Shown here one piece after another: positions 7,976 through 14,700 of a stretch of DNA of 18,029 nt (position 1 is its first letter; each line of letters opens with the position of its first letter). Made by a program: the position numbers and the translations under genes. The DNA comes from Bryobacterales bacterium (GTDB lineage Bacteria > Acidobacteriota > Terriglobia > Bryobacterales > Bryobacteraceae): assembly GCA_003139735.1 (NCBI GenBank), contig PLGA01000579.1:49246-67274 (forward strand), given 5' to 3'. The notes below the pieces were generated by a model. The model had not been told where the DNA came from. It did not search any database and worked only from the letters and a program-made list of their open reading frames with translations.

Positions 7976-9538
7976 TCAGAACAGGGTTTCCACTTTCCGG
8001 CGCGTGAACTCTTCGAAACTGGGAAGATCGAGCTCCGTGGCCACTTCCTCGCGTAGTTTTCGCAAGGCGAATCCGCGAAGCGTCGGTTCCGGCCAGCGGT
8101 ATTGTGGGGCGCCTTCCTGAATGCGCGCCATGTGGTCTCGAACACGCTGGTCGATGGCGGATTGCGCCATTTTGTTCTTCATGTGGGAGTCGGTCTCGGC
8201 TATTAGAAAGGCTTCGTAGCGTTCGCGCTGTTCGTAGGTCTCAAGTTCTTGCTGCGCTTCGCGAGCGCGAGTTTCCATATCGCGCTGCTGAGCCTGCTCG
8301 CGCAGCATGCGTTTATGCGTGGTCTCAAAGCTCGCCGGCACGGGATAATTGCACGTCAGCAGGTATACGTAAAACCCCGGTGGATTCTGGATCGGCTCCC
8401 GGGTGCGCTCCTTCCGCTTTACCTCCATATCGCCCCATTCGATCTGGTCGAGCGCCGGTTGTTCTTCCGGTAAGTCGATGAGAAGTTGGCGGGCGCGGTC
8501 CTCGCGAACGCCCCGCTCCACAAGCGCCCTTAAAACCTCGCCTTGCCTGGCGGTGAGCAAAATCGCCCTCTCCGGATTCTCCGCCGCGCGTATGTCCGCC
8601 GCGCTCACGAATGCGCTGCCAGCCCACAGACAGAGTTTGTAATCCGATTCGTCGGTGGTTTTGGTCACATCCCAGCTCCACAGGAACCCCTTCTCTTTGA
8701 GATCGTCGAGGCTTGGTCCAAACTGTTGTTTAATGCGTGACAGGGCCTTAAAACACTGGAGACCCAGCAATAAGCACAGGTCCGAATACTTCCTTTCGGC
8801 GCATTGTTCGCGGCGGCTCGCGTAGAACCAGATCTGCAGCAGCGGCACCAGGGCCTTGGCGATGTGCAACTGGAGTGTTCGATAAACGTCGTAGTCGATC
8901 GGCAGCGTGTGCCGGTTATTGACATTCTCGAGTTGCCATTCGCTCAGCCAAACGTAGTTTTCCTCGGCTATTGCGCCGTCCTCGAGAACCTCGCCCATCG
9001 CAACCGACCGCTGGAAAACATGAAATACATCGCGGGCGTACTTTTTCCGTCCGGCGAAGTATACAACGCCTTCCGATTCGACGCCGGTGAGCGTCATTCG
9101 CCTTAGCCACTCCCAGATTTCGCGGTAGTTGCGGCCCCCGTCGGTCATTCTAAGCGTCTCAATCATAGCCGCGGAGGAGAAACGCACCGGGTTCACAACC
9201 AGCCCATCCCGCTTCCGAATCTGCTCAATGATCTTCTGAAAAGCAAAGTACTTATCCTGATCGGCTGTTGTGGGCAAACCGAGCTCCGCGGCCGGATAAA
9301 TCGTAGCTTTAGCCTGCACGCGCTGTCCGTCGTCGGTGCGAACCTGAAGCGTGACGGTCTTCGACAAAGTGCGCAAGCGTTTACTGGACGGCGTGAAGAA
9401 GCCAAATGTATTTAGATTCTTCTCCACCCGCACGATCGTTCGAGGTGCGGCCGAAGGATTGGGAAGGAGTAGTTGCTGATGACGGGAACGTGGCTGGCGC
9501 ATGGAGTTTAGGTCTGTAGGCATCGTGCCATAGGGCAT
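7976..9538 (-). CDS. Plasmid replication initiator protein (RPA/RepA type)
   Basis: About 520 residues. After a short proline-rich leader, the initiator domain starts at VEKNLNTFGFF (about 38-48) and continues to about residue 340, with PTTADQDKYFAFQKIIEQI, an SSAAMIETLRMTDGGRNYREIWEWLRRM segment, and a block ending DESDYKLCLWAGSAF. This layout fits the replication initiator protein A family, winged-helix proteins that bind iterons and open the origin. Residues about 400-450 are highly charged and probably coiled coil, followed by a C-terminal domain of unknown role ending FTRRKVETLF. The start is taken as the ATG at 9538; a TTG at 9550 or ATGs at 9523 and 9502 are alternatives and none has a Shine-Dalgarno sequence. 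It is divergent from the parA operon, with the iteron region between. The family call is from recognition, not search. Confidence 0.7.
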   Translation of the reverse strand: MPYGTMPTDLNSMRQPRSRHQQLLLPNPSAAPRTIVRVEKNLNTFGFFTPSSKRLRTLSKTVTLQVRTDDGQRVQAKATIYPAAELGLPTTADQDKYFAFQKIIEQIRKRDGLVVNPVRFSSAAMIETLRMTDGGRNYREIWEWLRRMTLTGVESEGVVYFAGRKKYARDVFHVFQRSVAMGEVLEDGAIAEENYVWLSEWQLENVNNRHTLPIDYDVYRTLQLHIAKALVPLLQIWFYASRREQCAERKYSDLCLLLGLQCFKALSRIKQQFGPSLDDLKEKGFLWSWDVTKTTDESDYKLCLWAGSAFVSAADIRAAENPERAILLTARQGEVLRALVERGVREDRARQLLIDLPEEQPALDQIEWGDMEVKRKERTREPIQNPPGFYVYLLTCNYPVPASFETTHKRMLREQAQQRDMETRAREAQQELETYEQRERYEAFLIAETDSHMKNKMAQSAIDQRVRDHMARIQEGAPQYRWPEPTLRGFALRKLREEVATELDLPSFEEFTRRKVETLF

Positions 9539-9651
9539 GCAGCAAGACAAGAACGATTGTGAATGTTGTATGTAAATACTATGAACACAAACATATAAAA
9601 CCTATGACATCTCGTAAGGTATTGAAACAGCGCGTCTTATATGGCATTTCG

Positions 9652-9833
9652 TTACGTTGAAGTACGGGAAGTCTTACGTTGGAGTACGGACAGGTTTACG
9701 TTCCAGTACGGGGATCTTCCTTTGAGGTACGGCATATTTTACGTTGTAGTACGAGTGCTAGGCATGAGCCTCGATATTTGAGAGCGGGCAGGAGGAGCGG
9801 CTCCTCCGAATAGCTCCTTACGTTGAAGTACGG
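9652..9833 (+). repeat. Type A iterons (TTACGTTGAAGTACGG), five tandem plus one
   Basis: Six copies of a 16-bp sequence: 9652-9667 (TTACGTTGAAGTACGG), 9674-9689 (one change), 9696-9711 (TTACGTTCCAGTACGG), 9717-9732 (degenerate, 13 of 16), 9739-9754 (TTACGTTGTAGTACGA) and, after a gap, 9818-9833 (identical to the first). The first five start 22, 22, 21 and 22 bp apart, so they sit on one face of the helix about two turns apart. All six have the same orientation. Each copy contains two CGTA-like half sites about 10 bp apart when read on the reverse strand. Binding by the neighbouring initiator is the obvious inference. Confidence 0.85.
9791..9807. repeat. GC-rich hairpin in the origin region
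   Basis: GGAGGAG and CTCCTCC flank a 3-base CGG spacer, giving a perfect 7-bp stem. It sits in the gap between the fifth and sixth type A iterons. There is no T-run, so it is not a typical terminator; it could be a structure used in replication or an operator. Confidence 0.5.
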
Positions 9834-9840
9834 AACCTTA

Positions 9841-9884
9841 ACGGTATAAGGTATTTGTACGGTATAGTTTACTACTACGGTATA
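9841..9884 (+). repeat. Type B elements (ACGGTATA), three copies at exactly 18 bp
   Basis: ACGGTATA occurs at 9841-9848, 9859-9866 and 9877-9884; the second and third extend to TACGGTATA. The 18-bp spacing differs from that of the type A iterons, suggesting a second protein or binding mode. The same 18-bp-phased element recurs at 11129-11231, 11689-11730 and 16194-16237. Its TACGG core is shared with the end of the type A iteron. Confidence 0.8.
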
Positions 9885-9940
9885 CAATATAAGAATTAAG
9901 CCTTACACTGATACGCTTTCCCCACTTTATCCGTTTTGTC

Positions 9941-9970
9941 TTGACCTCCAGTCAAAAAGCATCGTATCAT
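9941..9970 (+). promoter_or_regulatory. Promoter of the merR-parA-wHTH operon, likely leaderless
   Basis: TTGACC (9941-9946) and TATCAT (9965-9970) are separated by 18 bp, close to the sigma-70 consensus. The ATG at 9981 lies 10 bases after the -10 box, so the message would have almost no leader; no Shine-Dalgarno sequence is present. The -35 box is part of a small inverted repeat, TTGAC-CTCCA-GTCAA (9941-9955), a plausible operator for autorepression. Confidence 0.5.
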
Positions 9971-9980
9971 CGTTTTTCGC

Positions 9981-10193
9981 ATGCCGAACAGGAATCTTGC
10001 GTCGATACCCTACTTACGTACCGCCGAAGTGGCCGATATTCTCAGAGTGACGAAAAGGACCCTTAAGAACTGGCTTCAGAAGGAGTTCATTGCGGAGCCG
10101 CAACGCAATCCCTCCAATGGGTATCGTCAATGGACTCTGGAGGATATCGAGGCTGTACGGCGGTTATTGCAAGAGAGGGATGGCGCTAAGTGA
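9981..10193 (+). CDS. Small MerR-like helix-turn-helix DNA-binding protein
   Basis: 70 residues, consisting of a MerR-type HTH domain only. YLRTAEVADILRVTKRTLKN (about residues 11-30) is the helix-turn-helix, followed by the wing-like GYRQWTLEDIEAVRRLL (about 47-63). There is no coiled coil or effector domain, so it resembles the excisionase/MerR-like small regulators rather than full MerR activators. It is the first gene of the par operon: its stop overlaps the parA GTG start by 4 bp, so the two are translationally coupled. Probable jobs are repression of the operon promoter, or serving as a partition or origin accessory factor like the HTH portion that some plasmid ParA proteins carry fused at their N-terminus; the ParA here lacks such a domain. 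The start ATG lies right at the predicted transcription start. Confidence 0.75.
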   Translation: MPNRNLASIPYLRTAEVADILRVTKRTLKNWLQKEFIAEPQRNPSNGYRQWTLEDIEAVRRLLQERDGAK

Positions 10194-11002
10194 TTCGGTT
10201 AGTAATCTCAAACCAGCGCGGCGGCGTCGCCAAAACCACCACGGTGGCGAATTTTTCGCGCTATTTGGCGGACCGGGGCCACCGGGTTTTGGTCATCGAT
10301 ACCGACCCCCAGGGATCCATAGGAACAGTTCTGGGGCTGAAGCCAGCAAAGTACTTACACGATTTTGTCGTCTACAACCATTTGTTTAAGGATTGCATTG
10401 TGGAGGCCTGCCCAGGAGTGGACGTTTTGTGCGGGAACCGCGAAACCGTGAAGACCGAAGGCCACCTGATGGGCCAGGTGGCGCGGGAATTTGTCTTCAA
10501 CAACCTATTTACCCAGGTCGAGAAGGGCTACGACGCCGTGCTGATTGACGTGGCGCCTTCGATCAACCTGTTGCAGACCTGCGCCATGGTATACGGGAAA
10601 TCCCTGCTGATTCCCGTCAGCATGGATCCGCTCAGCCTGCAAGGCGCCGCCGCCAGTATCGAGACGGCGAGGATGCTGAGTTCCCTGATCGGAATCGAGA
10701 TTCAACCCGTGGCGCTGCTGCCCGTGATGGTCGACCGGCGGCTGCAAATCACCGAGGTCGTCATGGAATCGCTGAAGGACCTCTCGGTGCGCACCAGGAT
10801 TCCTATGCTGCACGGAATCCGCACCGATACGACGGTAACGAAATGCAACCGGGCAAAGAGATTTCTAGCCGACTTCGAACTCCGCTCCAAGGCCCTTGAG
10901 GACTACAACGTGGCGTTCGAGGAATTATCGAATCTGCTCAATGGACAACCAGGCAAGGACCAGGACGAAAGCCAAGAAGCCGTCAACCCGGCCAGAGCTT
11001 AA
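10190..11002 (+). CDS. parA: ParA-family partition ATPase
   Basis: 270 residues, no N-terminal DNA-binding extension. The deviant Walker A is SNQRGGVAKTTT (about 7-18), Walker A' is VIDTDPQG (35-42), and Walker B is VLIDVAPS (117-124). These mark the ParA/MinD family, ATP-dependent dimers that ride the nucleoid to move plasmids or chromosomes apart. The usual signature lysine before GGV (K-G-G) is replaced by R10, while the phosphate-binding K15 is kept. The GTG start overlaps the upstream stop codon; AGAGAGG a little upstream may act as Shine-Dalgarno. The last ~60 bp probably overlap the start of the winged-helix gene. The partner in the usual ParB position is not a ParB, making this a non-canonical partition operon. 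Confidence 0.93.
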   Translation: MIRLVISNQRGGVAKTTTVANFSRYLADRGHRVLVIDTDPQGSIGTVLGLKPAKYLHDFVVYNHLFKDCIVEACPGVDVLCGNRETVKTEGHLMGQVAREFVFNNLFTQVEKGYDAVLIDVAPSINLLQTCAMVYGKSLLIPVSMDPLSLQGAAASIETARMLSSLIGIEIQPVALLPVMVDRRLQITEVVMESLKDLSVRTRIPMLHGIRTDTTVTKCNRAKRFLADFELRSKALEDYNVAFEELSNLLNGQPGKDQDESQEAVNPARA

Positions 11003-11681
11003 GCCAATCAGCTACGAGGAGATCATGGGCAATGCCGGCATGTCCGGCTTTGTGTCGTTCCTCGACGCTGCCGAGACCGAACCTGCCGCTTCGACGCTGC
11101 CCGCACTGCCGGATGTCATCGTATCCGATACGGTAGTAGAGTCGAATACGGTAAAAGAAACAACCTCCGTACAAGAACGTAAAACCAGCACCGTACATGA
11201 ACCTGTTACCGTAGCGAAAACTGATACCGTACCAACTCAGTCATTTCAGGACAGCAGACGGTGGCGAGTAAAAAGGGCCCGAGGGGTTGAGGACGGTCAC
11301 TCGCTGGCGGAGCAGGAGGTTTATCGAACACTGTGGAAAATCGGCGCGCCCGAAGGGGAAGATCCCGAAGCCAACCGGACCGTTCGGATCGGTTATGACC
11401 GGCTAGCCGGTCTGGTCAGGCTGAGTTGGGTGACCGTGAAGGCGAACTTGCGCAGCCTGGAGAGGAAACTCGCGATTGAAGTGGTCGCAGCGGAGGATTC
11501 CGCCAGCAGGGAAGGCAAACAGTACTGCGTTTATTCGACCAATGCGATTTGGGCCAGGCGTCAATCGGCCGGATTGCTGTGGGTCAGAAGAACCCGAGGG
11601 GTCGAACTGCTGACGGATGCTTCCGGCGCTACCCTGGGTGAAACTGGAGATGCCCACACCCCATTTCCACACCGTACTTGA
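10941..11681 (+). CDS. Winged-helix DNA-binding protein in the ParB position, with internal hexapeptide repeat
   Basis: About 246 residues if started at ATG 10941, overlapping parA by 62 bp; ATG 11025, after the parA stop and preceded at only 3 bases by GAGGAG, is the alternative (218 aa). The N-terminus is basic. Residues about 62-97 form a hexapeptide repeat built on T-V: SDTVVE, SNTVKE, TTSVQE, TSTVHE, PVTVAK, TDTVPT. The C-terminal half (about 118-235) looks like a winged helix: HSLAEQEVYRTLW, RIGYDRLAGLVRLSWVTVKA as recognition region, then NLRSLERKLAIEV. No ParB motifs (GERR, KorB/SpoOJ HTH) are present. I infer a centromere-binding partner of ParA. The DNA encoding the hexapeptides is itself an 18-bp-phased array of the type B element, and the stop codon lies within a type A element, so this gene probably carries binding sites for itself or for Rep. 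Confidence 0.72.
   Translation: MDNQARTRTKAKKPSTRPELKPISYEEIMGNAGMSGFVSFLDAAETEPAASTLPALPDVIVSDTVVESNTVKETTSVQERKTSTVHEPVTVAKTDTVPTQSFQDSRRWRVKRARGVEDGHSLAEQEVYRTLWKIGAPEGEDPEANRTVRIGYDRLAGLVRLSWVTVKANLRSLERKLAIEVVAAEDSASREGKQYCVYSTNAIWARRQSAGLLWVRRTRGVELLTDASGATLGETGDAHTPFPHRT
11129..11231. repeat. Type B/type A element array embedded in the winged-helix coding sequence
   Basis: TACGGTA occurs at 11129 and 11147, TACCGTA (its complement) at 11207 and 11225, and two intermediate elements lie at 11166-11171 (TCCGTA) and 11190-11195 (ACCGTA). Successive six-base cores start 18, 18, 24, 18 and 18 bp apart. CCGTACAAGAACGTAA at 11167-11182 is a reverse-oriented type A iteron (13 of 16). The first two elements point right and the last ones left, making the array roughly symmetrical around 11180. 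Confidence 0.75.
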
Positions 11682-11730
11682 AAGTAACACGGTAACGTTA
11701 GCTAATACGGTATAAGCTTTGTATACGGTA
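11672..11730. repeat. Third A+B cluster, across the winged-helix stop codon
   Basis: CCGTACTTGAAAGTAA (11672-11687) is a reverse-oriented type A element (14 of 16 against the iteron) that contains the gene's TGA. ACGGTA follows at 11689, 11707 (as TACGGTATAAG) and 11725, exactly 18 bp apart. Offsets from the A element are 17, 35 and 53 bp. The remaining 41 bp to the end of the SBBP gene show no hairpin or terminator. Confidence 0.75.
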
Positions 11731-11771
11731 CTGTAATCACAAAACAAAGAAGAATAGGCCTCGGACAGCTA

Positions 11772-14700
11772 CTAGCGTATGCCCGCGGTTTTGTAGCTGT
11801 AATCGGCGTACTGCCAGACGACGCCAATCTGCGACCATAAGCGCACATAGAGTGTGCTGCCATCGGTGGGCAGGGTTGTAAAGGTCATCGACGTATTCGA
11901 TCCCAGCGCGCTGCTATAGATCTCTTTACCGCCTGGCGCTATCTTGCTGAGGTAAAGCCAATATTCGGAAACCCCAACCCCGCCGGACCACCGGAAGGTA
12001 ACGGTGGAACCGGGCAGGGTAGCGCCGGCGGCGGGGCTGATCATGACCGCCGGCGAAGGAGTGGCGGTCTTGGAGAGATCCGAAACCTGTGAGAGATCCG
12101 GCGAGACAGCGCTCGAAAGCGCATACCGGAACGCGCCGACCGCGAAGTCAGGGCCGTCGGCGTTCGTGAGCGCTATGACTACCTTCACGATCGGAGCTCC
12201 CGTGGCCGCGAAGACCCTGGATTGGGGATAGGACATGCCGTTCATCCTGATGGTTAAGGATCCCGAAGATGTCGTGTAGAAGGTCGCGGCGATCGTGCCG
12301 AGATCGTCAGGCAACGCCTCGAAGCCGAATGTCCACACCGGCTGGGAAAGAGTAATGGTGAGATTGGGGAGACCGAACCAATTGGTTTGCGTATTCCATG
12401 CAAGCGTTGGATTGAAAAGGGCGTTGTATGGATCGACTATCGGCAAGAGGGCATTGGCGTCCACGCGTTGCGAGTTGGGGGATACGGCCCAGCCCCAGGC
12501 GTCGGGAACCGTAAACCTGGACATCGCGGCGTTGAAAGTGAGGCCCAGAACGCCGTCGGTGAGCTGAGTCGCTGTGGGCGGGGTGTAAAAGTTGTACTCG
12601 GGGAAGGAGGAAAAGTCAAAAGCAGCGGACGGAGTAGCGGCAAGATAGGCTGCCAGCGAGGCGGAATTCGTGGGCGGCGCGATCTGGATAAGAGCCGCGG
12701 CGCTTTGGTAGCCGTAATCCAGGAATTTCCAGGCGGAGCCGATTTCCGACCAGAGACGAACATAGACCGTGCTGCCGCCGGTGGGTAAGCCTGTAAGCGT
12801 TGTCGATGTGTTGGTTCCCTGGCTGCCGCTGTAGATCTCTTTTCCGCCTGGAGCCAAATTGCTGACGTAGAGCCAGTATTGGGAGACGCCAATCCCGGCG
12901 GACCATTGGAAGGTCACGGTAGAACCGGGCAGGGTGGCGCCATTAGCGGGGCTAATCATGGCGGCAACCGGTGAACCTTCGGCCGTAAAACTGTAATCGG
13001 CGTACTGCCAGGCGCCGCTCATCAGCGACGACAGGCGCACGTAAATTGTGCTGCCGTCGAGGGGCAGGTTCGTCACCGTCGATGCCGTTTGGACGCCGGC
13101 GTTGATACTGTCAAGATCGCCCCCGCCGGGAGCCACCTTGCTGACGTAAAGCCAGTATTGGGAATTCCCCGCCCCGGCGGACCATTGGAAGGTCACGGTG
13201 GAGCCGGGCAGGGTGGCGCCGTTTAGCGGGTTCGTAAGCGCAGCGGCAATCGGGATTGCGGCTATATAGGTGTAATCGATATATAGCCAGCCGGAACTGG
13301 TCTTCGAACCGATGCGCGCATAGATCAATCCGCCATTCAGGGGCAGGTTTGTCAGGAGTCGCGACGTACCGGCTCCCAGAACGCCGCCAAAAATGTCCGT
13401 CCCCCCTGGTGCGATGCCGCTGACGGAAAGCGTGCATTCAATAAAACTGCCGATGCCCGTCCATTGAAAAGCCACGCTGGCGCCAGGCAGCGTGGACTGG
13501 TTGGGAGGGCTGACGATCATCGCCGGGACCGTCCAGTTCCCACTGAGTCCCCAGCCCGTCGCAGCACTCAAGTTGGCCGATTGCATGTAAATGTTCGTGA
13601 CGCCGGCCATCGGCGGCAGAAATGAGATCGCCAGATTCAGGGTCAAGACATTCCCTGCCGCCGACACGCTCGATCCGGCGCCGCTCAGGAAACACTGGCT
13701 GTTCTGCTTCATGCCGCTGCCGGGGGTAAGCGTTCCCGCCGGCGGGCCTCCCGCGTCCGTCAGTAAGGACAAGGTGTTTGCGGCTCGGTTATAGACCACC
13801 GCACACCCATTTGCGACGTTAGGCGTCGAATTGAACAATACCGATACGGTCGTCAGGTCCGTTACGCCGCTGGGATCGGTAAACTGAAAGCCGAACGTCT
13901 GCGAGGCGCCGCCTCCCGAATTCGGCGTTACCCCTTGGTTGACGGGCGGCGAACCGGAGTCCACTTCCGTCAGGAACGCTCCATAATTGTCGGCGTCGAC
14001 GGATTGATAAGGGTTCCGCAGCGGAAAGTTGGTGGAGAGGGTCCAACCCGCCACATAGACGTTTGCCGACGACACCGCCACGGCCGTGGCGGTGTCGGCG
14101 CCGTTTCCTCCGAGATAGGTCAAGTAGCCCAAGGTCCCCGTGGCGCTTATTCTGGCCAGAAATGCGTCGCAATCTCCAGCGTTGGAACTTTGAAACGCAT
14201 TGGCGACGGGCAGATCCGTAGAGTAGGTGTAGCCCGCAACGTATGCCGCGCCGCTCGAATCCACCGCGATCGCATTGGCGACATCCATTCCGGAGCCCCC
14301 CAGGTAGGTGCTGTAAGCTAAGGTTCCGGAAGCATTCACTTTCGTCACAAAAGCGTCCACCGTCCCATTGAGCGACGATTGCAGCGGGTTCAGCAGGGGA
14401 AAGTTCACCGAACTGGTGACTCCCGCGAGATAAGCGTTCCCCTGCCAGTCCAAAGCGATCGCCTGGGCTGCCTCAGGGTAGCCGAGCGAGCCGCCGCTCC
14501 CGCCCAAATAGGAGCTAAATAACAGCGAATTCCCATCGGCCGCGAGCCGGGTCACAAACGCGTCCTGGCCGCCGCCGGAAGCGCTTTGAAATGCGTCCGC
14601 CACCGGGAAATCGGCCGACCAGGTCGACCCCGCCACCCAGGCGGTCCCTGTCGTGTCCACGGCGATCGCGGCGCCGTGATCGGTATTCGACCCGCCTAGA

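Larger units (their letters stand above)
9539..9980. other. Candidate replication origin (oriV) between rep and par operon
   Basis: 442 bp without a gene, between divergent rep and par starts. From left to right it holds an AT-rich stretch (about 9551-9612) next to the rep start, five tandem type A iterons (9652-9754), a GC-rich hairpin (9791-9807), a sixth iteron (9818-9833), three 18-bp-phased type B elements (9841-9884), an AT-rich stretch and the par promoter (9941-9970). Iterons plus AT-rich DNA beside an initiator gene is the classic layout of an iteron-controlled origin. No convincing DnaA box (TTATnCACA) was found. Confidence 0.7.

Noticed and set aside
9652..9884. CRISPR array
   Set aside because: Repeats are 16 bp or shorter with 5-6 bp between them, and no cas genes are nearby; iterons fit better.
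9696..9887. Reverse-strand 63-codon frame starting MYTVVVNYTVQIPYTVKVPY
   Set aside because: It is the reverse-strand reading of the type A and B repeats in the origin region; the repeated YTV simply reflects the 18-bp DNA period. Similar small frames at 11403-11747 and 15902-16210 are explained in the same way.
9928..9936. Possible DnaA box (TTATCCGTT)
   Set aside because: Only the first six bases match the consensus; the conserved CACA end is missing.
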